In this document: positions 1 through 5,163 of the stretch, piece after piece | How positions within the stretch are numbered: the stretch's first letter is position 1 | Layout of the letters: each line of letters begins with the position of its first letter | NCBI GenBank assembly: GCA_945886995.1 | Contig: CAMCZJ010000221.1 | Location: forward strand, 1-5,163 | Length of the DNA: 5,163 nucleotides | From: Asaia bogorensis | GTDB lineage: Bacteria; Pseudomonadota; Alphaproteobacteria; Acetobacterales; Acetobacteraceae | Direction of reading: 5' to 3' | Position numbers and translations under genes: made by a program | The notes under the pieces: generated by a model | What the model saw: only the letters and a program-made list of their open reading frames with translations | Told to the model about the DNA's origin: nothing | Databases searched by the model: none

Positions 1-468
1 CCAGGCGGCGTTTGGGGCTTCCTGATCGCGGTCAATCTGCTGGTCTTCTTCCTGGCCTTCTTCCTAGATTTCTTCGAAATTGCCTTCATCATCGTGCCCA
101 TGCTGGCGCCAGTGGCGCAGAAGCTGCTGACCCCGGTGGTGGGCGCGGATGCGGCGTTGATCTGGTTCGGCGTGATGCTCTGCGTGAATATGCAGACCAG
201 CTTCATGCACCCGCCCTTCGGCTTTGCGCTATTCTATCTGCGTAGCGTGATCCCGAAGTCCATCAGCAGCGCGGATATTTATTGGGGCGCCATTCCTTGG
301 GTGGGCTTACAGCTCATCATGGTGGCGATCGTAATTTTCATGCCGATCACGGTCACCTTCTTCCTGGATAAGCCGCACGGTATTGACCCAAGTACGGTCA
401 GGATCGAAGTCGCACCGCCTGCGGAGGAGGATGATCTGCCACCGCCAAGCTTCGGGCCGTCAAGGTAA
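1..468 (+). CDS. TRAP transporter large permease subunit (DctM family), C-terminal part
   Basis: The reading frame is open from the first base, so the N-terminus and start lie outside the window; 155 C-terminal residues remain of a protein that usually has about 430 or more. TRAP large permeases are inner-membrane proteins that carry substrate handed over by a periplasmic binding protein, driven by a sodium or proton gradient. The visible part has a hydrophobic helix leading into LDFFEIAFIIVPMLAP (residues 22-37), a pattern typical of DctM proteins of the mannitol/chloroaromatic-type branch. A second conserved stretch, NMQTSFMHPPFGFALFYLRS (63-82), follows, then a last helix at about 98-120. 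The tail from residue 123 is polar, rich in Pro and Glu, and probably cytoplasmic. It ends in TAA, 22 bases before a strong terminator. The convergent TakP-like gene across the terminators is the likely binding-protein partner (inference). Substrate cannot be read from this fragment. Confidence 0.93.
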   Translation, partial: PGGVWGFLIAVNLLVFFLAFFLDFFEIAFIIVPMLAPVAQKLLTPVVGADAALIWFGVMLCVNMQTSFMHPPFGFALFYLRSVIPKSISSADIYWGAIPWVGLQLIMVAIVIFMPITVTFFLDKPHGIDPSTVRIEVAPPAEEDDLPPPSFGPSR

Positions 469-490
469 ATCCTGGCCAGGCCCTCGACGC

Positions 491-526
491 AAAACCCCAT
501 GGCGAACTGCCATGGGGTTTTTCTTT
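491..526 (+). terminator. Intrinsic terminator of the TRAP permease gene
   Basis: A perfect 13-bp stem pairs 491-503 (AAAACCCCATGGC) with 510-522 region (GCCATGGGGTTTT, starting at 509) around the loop GAACT, followed by a T-rich run (TTTTTCTTT). It lies just downstream of the permease stop codon. Because the left arm starts with AAAA, the minus-strand copy also has a short U run, so it may back up the minus-strand terminator next to it. Confidence 0.9.
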
Positions 527-540
527 GGGCGAGATGGAAC

Positions 541-573
541 AAAAAATCCGGTCAGGTGCTACCACCTGACCGG
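541..573 (-). terminator. Intrinsic terminator of the TakP-like binding-protein gene
   Basis: On the minus strand an 11-bp perfect stem (CCGGTCAGGTG, 563-573, with CACCTGACCGG, 548-558) closes a GTAG loop and is followed directly by ATTTTTTG. It begins 25 bases after the stop codon of the minus-strand gene. The U tract exists only on the minus strand, which fixes its direction. Confidence 0.9.
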
Positions 574-598
574 TTCCAAAAATCCTTAAGCGGCTGCC

Positions 599-1702
599 TT
601 AAATGCGGTTTGCCGCCGACATCCTGTGCATGAAGTTGTCAAAAGTACCTTCTGCCACGCGGAACCAAGCGACGCCATCCGGGCGGAAGGCCTTCATGCT
701 GTCGAGAAGCTTCTTGAACATGGGGTTCTGCGCGGCGACTTCATCATAATACTTCCAGCACTCATCATAGCAGGCCTGCAGCACAGGGTTCGGGAAGGCC
801 TTTAGTTGCGTGCCGCCAGCAAGCAGACGTTTCATGGCCTGCGGGTTCAGCGCATCGTATTTCGGCACCATGGAGGCGGTGACGAGCCCAGCGGCGGCTT
901 CGATCATGGATTGATAGATCTTGGGGATAGAATTCCAGGCCCGTTCGTTGATGAACAGCGTACCGCAGGACGCGCCTTCCCACCAGCCGGGATAATGATA
1001 GAAGCGCGCGACCTTGTTGAAGCCGAGCTTTTCATCATCATGCGGGCCGACCCATTCGGCGCCATCAATCGTGCCGCGTTCCAGCGCAGGATAGATATCG
1101 CCGGCGCCAATTTGCTGCGGCACAACGCCAAGCCGCCGCAAGATATTGCCGGCAAAGCCACCCACGCGGAATTTCAGGCCGCGCAAATCCTCAACCGTGT
1201 TGATTTCCTTGCGGAACCAACCACCCATCTGGCAGGCCGTGCCACCAAAGGTGAAGGACCGGACGCCAAGCGGGCGGTAGAATTCATTGATCAATTCATG
1301 GCCACCGCCATTGCGGAGCCAGGAATAATACTGGCGCTGATTCAAGCTGAAGGGCAGGCCCGTTTCAAAGACGAAGCAAGGGTCCTTGCCGAAATGGTAA
1401 TAGGCCGCGTCCTGGCCGCATTCCACCGTGCCATTCTGCACTGCATCATAAACCTGCAAGGCGGGCACGATTTCGCCCGCGGCGAAGATGCGGAGTTGGA
1501 ACTTGCCATCCGACATTTCGTTGATGATTTTGGCAAAAAGCTCGGTCCCGCCAAACAGCGTATCGAGCGATTTCGGGAAGGCCGAGGTATGGCGCCAGCG
1601 GATTTCCGGCATGGCCTGAGCCAGCGCCGGCGTGGCTAGCGCGGTGGCGGCGACGGCGGTGGTGCCAAAGCCAGCCTTTTTGATGAAATTACGACGTTCC
1701 AC
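599..1702 (-). CDS. TRAP transporter periplasmic solute-binding protein, TakP-like (DctP family)
   Basis: This complete 367-residue protein would bind a small carboxylate, probably a 2-oxo acid, in the periplasm and deliver it to the TRAP membrane subunits. Residues 3-9 (RRNFIKK) form a twin-arginine motif, followed by a hydrophobic stretch and a likely cleavage site after ALA (26-28), so export folded through Tat is likely. The body matches my memory of Rhodobacter TakP along its whole length: FPKSLDTLFGG (42-52), FAAGEIVP (73-80), QMGGWFRKEINTVEDLRGLK (158-177), RVGGFAG (179-185), GDIYPALERGT (201-211), EWVGP (216-220) and YPGWWEG (237-243). Q158, R179, E216, W217 and E242 fall where TakP has its pyruvate and sodium ligands (from memory of the structure), so the pocket looks intact. 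The start is GTG, supported by AAGGGGAG nine bases upstream and by the position of the signal peptide. Substrate within the 2-oxo acid group is inferred. Confidence 0.93.
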   Translation of the reverse strand: MERRNFIKKAGFGTTAVAATALATPALAQAMPEIRWRHTSAFPKSLDTLFGGTELFAKIINEMSDGKFQLRIFAAGEIVPALQVYDAVQNGTVECGQDAAYYHFGKDPCFVFETGLPFSLNQRQYYSWLRNGGGHELINEFYRPLGVRSFTFGGTACQMGGWFRKEINTVEDLRGLKFRVGGFAGNILRRLGVVPQQIGAGDIYPALERGTIDGAEWVGPHDDEKLGFNKVARFYHYPGWWEGASCGTLFINERAWNSIPKIYQSMIEAAAGLVTASMVPKYDALNPQAMKRLLAGGTQLKAFPNPVLQACYDECWKYYDEVAAQNPMFKKLLDSMKAFRPDGVAWFRVAEGTFDNFMHRMSAANRI

Positions 1703-1711
1703 TGCGGGAAG

Positions 1712-1719
1712 CTCCCCTT
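1712..1719 (-). promoter_or_regulatory. Strong ribosome binding site fixing a GTG start
   Basis: The minus strand reads AAGGGGAG with nine bases to the GTG codon at 1702-1700. No ATG with a comparable site lies nearby, and this start gives an exact Tat signal peptide, so it decides the start of the TakP-like gene. Confidence 0.75.
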
Positions 1720-1774
1720 GTTGCGTGGTTAAAGTGATCTACCAGCACCCTTATGCCGGGGCTTGGAAGTTACA

Positions 1775-1803
1775 ATTCTAATACGCCAAGGCGCGGCAGA
1801 AAA
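1775..1803 (-). promoter_or_regulatory. Possible sigma70-type promoter of the TakP-like gene
   Basis: On the minus strand TAGAAT (1780-1775) matches the -10 consensus in five of six bases, with TTTTCT (1803-1798) 17 bases upstream as a poor -35. It would give a leader of about 65 bases. The CTTGG/CCAAG inverted repeat (1786-1790 and 1762-1766) flanks the -10, and the 9-base sequence AAAAGCGGC occurs twice just upstream (1800-1808 and 1818-1826, plus strand). The 125-base gap suits a promoter, but the match is weak and unproven. Confidence 0.25.
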
Positions 1804-1826
1804 GCGGCTTACATGGCAAAAGCGGC
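1800..1826. repeat. Short direct repeat AAAAGCGGC upstream of the TakP-like gene
   Basis: Two identical 9-base copies (1800-1808 and 1818-1826, plus strand) start 18 bases apart, close to two helical turns, and sit between the end of the UPF0114 gene and the putative promoter. The spacing would suit a dimeric regulator, but copies this short can arise by chance. The distal copy ends just before the stop codon of the UPF0114 gene. Confidence 0.3.
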
Positions 1827-1827
1827 C

Positions 1828-2385
1828 TTAATGGTCAGATTTCACCCCGGTCGGCACGGTAGACAGGCGATCCACCAGGGCAATGCCGATCGCCGAGGCA
1901 ATGAAGATGGTGTGGATGATGGTCTGCCACATGATGCCCGCTTCCGTGAAGGCGGCATTGGGGGAGCCGAGGTTGCCGGCTTCGATAAAGGTTCGCAGCA
2001 AATGGATTGAGGAAATGCCGACAATCGCCATGGCGAGCTTTATCTTGAGCACGCTGGCATTCACATGGCTGAGCCATTCCGGCTGATCCGGATGCCCGGC
2101 CAGGTTCAGGCGGGAAACAAAGGTTTCAAACCCGCCCACAATCACCATGACCAGCAGATTCGCGATCATCACCACATCAATCAGGCCAAGGACAATCAGC
2201 ATGATCTGCTGTTCGTTGAAGGTTGTTGCCTCCAGCACCAGATGGGTCAATTCCTTGATGAACTTATAGACATAGACGCATTGCGCCACGATCAGCCCCA
2301 GATAGAGCGGCAATTGCAGCCAGCGCGACCCGAAGATCAGCGCGGCGAGGGGACGAAGCGGCTTCAATTCAGCAGGCTGGGCCAT
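1828..2385 (-). CDS. UPF0114 / YqhA-family inner-membrane protein
   Basis: This 185-residue protein belongs to the UPF0114 (TIGR00645, YqhA-like) family, whose function is not established. Family marks are SRWL (20-23) before the first membrane helix (about 24-44), a second helix (61-83) ending in GGFETFVSRL (84-93), WLSHVNASVLKIKLA (104-118), the signature ISSIHLLRTF (124-133), a helix at about 152-171 and LVDRL (170-174). Compared with E. coli YqhA (about 164 residues) it has a longer proline-rich N-terminus and a small insert around residues 136-150. I chose the ATG at 2385 because GAGGA lies five bases upstream; a GTG at 2406 in the same frame would add seven residues but has no visible ribosome site. 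It is transcribed away from the MFS gene and toward the TakP-like gene, 125 bases ahead of it. I see no terminator between them, so some read-through is possible. Confidence 0.9.
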   Translation of the reverse strand: MAQPAELKPLRPLAALIFGSRWLQLPLYLGLIVAQCVYVYKFIKELTHLVLEATTFNEQQIMLIVLGLIDVVMIANLLVMVIVGGFETFVSRLNLAGHPDQPEWLSHVNASVLKIKLAMAIVGISSIHLLRTFIEAGNLGSPNAAFTEAGIMWQTIIHTIFIASAIGIALVDRLSTVPTGVKSDH

Positions 2386-2487
2386 GGGGGTCCTCGGCAA
2401 GGTCACAATGCGACGGTGACATAGGGCGGGTTTCGGGAATTGTCAGTAGGGCAGCCTCTGGCCCGAGCGCTCTTGAGATGGCTAGAT
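2386..2487. promoter_or_regulatory. Divergent intergenic region between UPF0114 and MFS genes
   Basis: Both flanking genes start here and run outward, so their promoters should lie within these roughly 100 bases. I could not identify convincing -35/-10 pairs. Two weak symmetries are present: the inverted repeat GTCAC-N9-GTGAC (2402-2406 and 2416-2420), and an imperfect direct repeat, TGACATAGGGC (2417-2427) and TGTCAGTAGGGC (2441-2452). Either could be an operator, but neither is long enough to be confident. Confidence 0.4.
2391..2395 (-). promoter_or_regulatory. Ribosome binding site deciding the UPF0114 start
   Basis: GAGGA on the minus strand, five bases before the ATG at 2385-2383. The alternative upstream GTG at 2406 has no purine-rich sequence in front of it. 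Confidence 0.55.
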
Positions 2488-3690
2488 ATGGTGATGAATC
2501 ACTGGCTCTTCGCCCTTGGCGCCACCATGCTGATGCAGTTGGTCGCCTCCTTCATGGGCCAAAGCCTGCCGGTGATTGCCCCCTTGATGATGGCCAGTAC
2601 CGGGTTGGCGCCGGAACGGGTTGGCAATCTTTCGTCGCTCACCGCCTTGGCTACCGTGCTGTACCTGATGATTGGCGGGGTTTTCCTGGCACGCATGGGC
2701 CCGGTGAGGATGCTCCAATTGGGCACGGCTGTCGCGGTGACGGCGCTTTTGGTGGCAAGCCTTGGCCAGGCTTGGGCGATATTCCTGGCGGCCTTCATGC
2801 TGGGGCTTGGCTATGGGCCAACCCCACCTGCGGGAAGCCGCATGCTGGCAGCAACCGCACCGCCCGAGCATCGTGCGCTGATTTTCTCTATCAAACAGGC
2901 AGGGGCGCCGGCGGGGGGCGCGCTTGCGGGGCTTATCGCAGCCCCGGTCGCGCTGGCCTATGGCTGGCCCGCGGCACTGATGCTGGCCTTTGGCGTTGGC
3001 GCACTTGCCATTCTTGTCATCCAACCCCTCCGCCCCGCTTTTGATGCCGAACGCAATCGCGCGCAGGGCCTGGGGTTCGGCGCGATCTTTTCCCCACGCG
3101 CCATCAAGGCCACGATCGCTGTCCTGAAGCAAAGCCCGCTTCTGCCGCGCGTCACGCTGCTTTCGGTATCCTTCGCCATTGCGCAGGGTTGCCTGTTTTC
3201 CTTCACCGTTACTTGGCTTGTGGAAAAGCGCGGCTTTGATCTGGTGCTGGCAGGTAGCGTTTTTGCCGGGATGCAATTGGCGGGCGTGGTGGCGCGCATC
3301 CTGCTTGGCTGGGTTGCGGATCGTACCGGCAATGCGTTGGCCAATCTGGTGGTGCAAGGCTTGATCGCGGGCGCAAGCATCTTGGCCCTGGCCTTGCTTT
3401 CCGCCGAAGCAGGCTTCTGGCCGCTTGCCTTGATATGTGTACTCACGGGCTTTTTCGGGGCGTCCTGGAACGGCATTTCGCTGGCGGAAGTCGCGCGCCT
3501 GGCACCCCCCGGAAAGGTCGCTGATGCCACGGCGGGTTCGACGATTTTCGTCTTTCTCGGCTACGTCGCGGGACCGTCCATTTTCGCGACCCTGGTTAGC
3601 CTCACGGGCAGCTGGGTACTGCCACAGATATTGGTGGCAGTGCAGCTATTGCTGGTTTCGGCCCTTATTGGCCTTACCTTCCGGCGCTGA
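2488..3690 (+). CDS. MFS transporter, 12-helix permease of unknown substrate
   Basis: The protein (400 residues from this start) is almost wholly hydrophobic and fits twelve membrane helices in two halves joined by a basic loop at about residues 182-220. The first-half loop 2-3 motif is degenerate (GGVFLARMGPVRM, 63-75), while the second half has a clear motif A, GWVADRTGN (274-282). GLGYGPTPPAGSRML (106-120) and SIKQAGAPAGGALAG (134-148) resemble helices 4-5 of MFS_1 (PF07690) carriers. Substrate cannot be told; the neighbours suggest an organic acid, as inference only. The start is uncertain. The frame is open back to a TAG at 2422, and a TTG at 2440 would add 16 residues, but that stretch uses codons rare in the rest of the gene (GTA, CGA, AGA, CTA) and lacks a ribosome site, so I prefer the ATG at 2488. 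Its own site is weak (GAG ten bases upstream); an ATG at 2494 is also possible. The TGA abuts the stop of the convergent crotonase gene. Confidence 0.88.
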   Translation: MVMNHWLFALGATMLMQLVASFMGQSLPVIAPLMMASTGLAPERVGNLSSLTALATVLYLMIGGVFLARMGPVRMLQLGTAVAVTALLVASLGQAWAIFLAAFMLGLGYGPTPPAGSRMLAATAPPEHRALIFSIKQAGAPAGGALAGLIAAPVALAYGWPAALMLAFGVGALAILVIQPLRPAFDAERNRAQGLGFGAIFSPRAIKATIAVLKQSPLLPRVTLLSVSFAIAQGCLFSFTVTWLVEKRGFDLVLAGSVFAGMQLAGVVARILLGWVADRTGNALANLVVQGLIAGASILALALLSAEAGFWPLALICVLTGFFGASWNGISLAEVARLAPPGKVADATAGSTIFVFLGYVAGPSIFATLVSLTGSWVLPQILVAVQLLLVSALIGLTFRR

Positions 3691-4488
3691 TCAGGAAGCC
3701 CAGGCAGGCGGGCGCTTTTCCTTGAAAGCGGCAATGCCTTCGCGCGCTTCATCGCCCGAGGCACAGCGCGCAAAGGCAAGCGCACCGGCATCCGCATAGC
3801 CATCGGGCGAAAGCGGACCAAGGGCGGCGATCAGCTTCTTGGTTTCCGCCAAGGCACGCGGCGCGCCCTGCCGACAATCCGCAATCACCGAAGCGACAGC
3901 CGCTTCCAGCGCCGGCGCATCGGCCACCATCTGATGCACCAGGCCAATGCGCGCGGCCTCCGGCGCATCAATCACATGGCCCTGCAGCACCATGCGTGCG
4001 GCATTGCTGCGGCCCATGCGGCGCACCATCCAGGGCAGGATTTGTGCTGGCACCAAGCCGCGCTTGGCTTCTGGCGCGGCGAAGCGCGCATCGGCAGTGG
4101 CAATGGCGATATCAGCCGCGCAAAGCCAGCCGAGCCCGCCCGCATGGGCTGCGCCCTGCACCGCCGCAATTACCACCTGCGGCAGGTTGCAAAGCCTGAC
4201 GAAGCGCTGCCCCGTCGCGTGGTTGCGTTGCTGCGCGGCGGCAAGCCGTTCTGCCTCGGTCCCTTGCGAGCCCACTTCGGTCAGATCAAGCCCTGCGCAA
4301 AAATGCCCGCCTGCGCCTGAGAAAATGATGATGCGCGCGGAGGTGTCTTTCTCCAGCGCATCAAGTGCCGCATCCAAGGCGACACCCATGGCGGCCGACA
4401 TGGCATTGCGCCGATGCGGCCGGTTGAGCGTGAGGCGCACCACCGGCCCTTCCCGCGTCAGAAGAACGGGATTTTCAGTTTCAGACAT
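3691..4488 (-). CDS. Enoyl-CoA hydratase/isomerase family protein (crotonase fold, AtuE/LiuC-like)
   Basis: This complete 265-residue protein has the usual length and layout of a crotonase acting on an acyl-CoA thioester in the cytoplasm. LTLNRPHRRNAM (19-30) and HFCAGLDL (62-69) form the CoA-binding and first oxyanion-hole region (A65); GAAHAGG (112-118) supplies the second (about G117). Aligned with rat enoyl-CoA hydratase, the first catalytic glutamate (E144) is replaced by G120, while the second (E164) is kept as E140 in AAPEAKRGLVPAQ (137-149). That pattern, together with PAQILPW (147-153) and the ending KRPPAWA (258-264), recalls the AtuE (isohexenylglutaconyl-CoA hydratase) and LiuC branch, so a hydratase for a branched unsaturated acyl-CoA is possible, as is an isomerase; the exact reaction is not assignable. 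The ATG start has AAAGG eight bases upstream. It lies 17-18 bases after the dehydrogenase gene, so the two probably share a transcript. Confidence 0.9.
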   Translation of the reverse strand: MSETENPVLLTREGPVVRLTLNRPHRRNAMSAAMGVALDAALDALEKDTSARIIIFSGAGGHFCAGLDLTEVGSQGTEAERLAAAQQRNHATGQRFVRLCNLPQVVIAAVQGAAHAGGLGWLCAADIAIATADARFAAPEAKRGLVPAQILPWMVRRMGRSNAARMVLQGHVIDAPEAARIGLVHQMVADAPALEAAVASVIADCRQGAPRALAETKKLIAALGPLSPDGYADAGALAFARCASGDEAREGIAAFKEKRPPAWAS

Positions 4489-4506
4489 GGGATGCGCCTT
4501 TGGCTG

Positions 4507-5163
4507 TTACGAATTCGGCCCGCGTTCCATGGAATAGGGCTGCCAACGCTTCAGCTTGGAATCCGTCAGCACAGTCGGGTTCACGCAGGAAAGCGGCCAA
4601 CGGCCCGAAAGCACCAGCGCGACATTCTGCCCGACACGGCGCTTGCGCGCCGGATCAAACCGCGCAGAGGCCGAGGCATTGTGCGGCGACAGGATCACAT
4701 TCTGCATCTTGTGCAGGGGATTATCTGCCTTGGTCGGTTCAATTTCAAACACATCAATGCCCGCACCCGCGATCCAGCCCTTTTGCAGCGCCTTGATCAG
4801 CCCGGCTTCTTCCACTGTCGGGCCACGGCCCGTGGTGATGAAAAGCGCGTTCTTCTTCATTTGCTTGAAGTGCTTTTCCTTGAAGAAGCCACGCGTTTCA
4901 GGCGTATCGGGCAAATGCATGGACACGAAATCAGAACTCGCGAGCAAATCAGAAAGGCTGGCGGGTTCGACACCAAGCGCTGACATGGTCAGTTCTTCCA
5001 CGAAGGGATCAAACGCCTTCATGTGCAGCCCAAAGGCGCGGGCGCGAATTGCGGTGGCGCGCGCCACACGACCGAAGCCGATGAAGCCAAGCGTCTGGCC
5101 CATCAGGCGCGGGATTTGCAGCAATTGCGGGCGGCCTTCACCCCAGCGGCCTTCACGCACCAT
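4507..5163 (-). CDS. D-2-hydroxyacid dehydrogenase (CtBP-like), C-terminal part
   Basis: The gene runs in from the right edge; 218 residues are visible of about 320-340, so the first part of the substrate domain is missing. The methionine at the very edge is probably internal, since MVREGRW matches the conserved R-x-G-x-W segment that precedes the NAD domain. The cofactor domain has GQTLGFIGFGRVAR (22-35), the G-x-G-x-x-A dinucleotide fold, with D52 at the end of the second strand favouring NAD over NADP. Catalytic residues are R113 (TTGRGPTV), E142 (DVFEIEP) and H161 (SPHNAS). The family reduces 2-oxo acids to D-2-hydroxyacids or the reverse in the cytoplasm. The combination RLMGQTLGFIGFGRVARA, FDPFV and a PHNAS rather than PHIGG active-site loop suggests the CtBP-like branch rather than 3-phosphoglycerate dehydrogenase. 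Substrate is unknown. It is the upstream gene of an operon with the crotonase. The stop is TAA. Confidence 0.9.
   Translation of the reverse strand: MVREGRWGEGRPQLLQIPRLMGQTLGFIGFGRVARATAIRARAFGLHMKAFDPFVEELTMSALGVEPASLSDLLASSDFVSMHLPDTPETRGFFKEKHFKQMKKNALFITTGRGPTVEEAGLIKALQKGWIAGAGIDVFEIEPTKADNPLHKMQNVILSPHNASASARFDPARKRRVGQNVALVLSGRWPLSCVNPTVLTDSKLKRWQPYSMERGPNS

Noticed and set aside
806..1639. Long open frame (277 codons) on the plus strand, opposite the TakP-like gene
   Set aside because: It is fully antisense to a clearly recognised protein, has no recognisable domain, and is explained by the codon bias of the GC-rich gene on the other strand.
2404..2406. GTG as start of the UPF0114 gene
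   Set aside because: There is no ribosome site in front of it, whereas the ATG at 2385 has GAGGA at usable spacing.
2482..3357. Long open frame (291 codons) on the minus strand, inside the MFS gene
   Set aside because: Its product is rich in His, Gln, Arg and Lys without hydrophobic core patterns, as expected for the antisense of a membrane protein gene.
3713..3730. Stem CGCTTT/AAAGCG as a terminator for the MFS gene
   Set aside because: The stem is only six pairs, has no T run after it and lies in the coding sequence of the crotonase gene.
4414..4983. Plus-strand open frame of 189 codons, across the crotonase/dehydrogenase junction
   Set aside because: It is antisense to two well-supported genes and shows no family resemblance.
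5161..5163. Methionine codon at the right edge as the true start of the dehydrogenase
   Set aside because: The residues that follow match an internal conserved segment of the family and the N-terminal substrate domain would be missing, so the gene continues beyond the window.

Overview
The window looks like ordinary chromosomal sequence from a GC-rich alphaproteobacterium. The nearest relatives I can recall for the proteins point to the Rhodospirillales, Acetobacteraceae or Rhodobacterales, but the exact order is a guess. It holds six protein-coding genes, two of them cut by the window ends. I see no RNA gene, mobile element, CRISPR array or phage sequence. The coding regions abut closely and no stretch above 130 bases lacks a gene.

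Left part (1-1702): the C-terminal end of a TRAP transporter large permease (DctM type, plus strand) converges on a complete periplasmic TRAP solute-binding protein gene (minus strand). The binding protein closely resembles TakP, the 2-oxo acid (pyruvate) binding protein of Rhodobacter, and carries a twin-arginine signal. The 130-base gap holds two clear intrinsic terminators, one per strand. Permease and binding protein probably form one uptake system for a small 2-oxo acid or related carboxylate, although they are transcribed from opposite strands. The small permease subunit is not in the window and would be expected to the left.

Middle part (1828-3690): a minus-strand gene for a small four-helix membrane protein of the UPF0114/YqhA family (function unknown) is divergent from a plus-strand MFS transporter. 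About 100 bases between them probably hold both promoters.

Right part (3691-5163): a two-gene minus-strand operon encodes a D-2-hydroxyacid dehydrogenase of the CtBP-like type (5' end outside the window) followed, 17 bases later, by a crotonase-fold enoyl-CoA hydratase/isomerase-like protein. The latter lacks the first of the two classical catalytic glutamates and resembles the AtuE/LiuC branch. Its stop codon directly abuts the stop codon of the convergent MFS gene.

Taken together this is a carboxylic-acid uptake and catabolism neighbourhood. I found no convincing evidence of a new biological system; the findings are modest points of organisation, start-codon choice and active-site variation.
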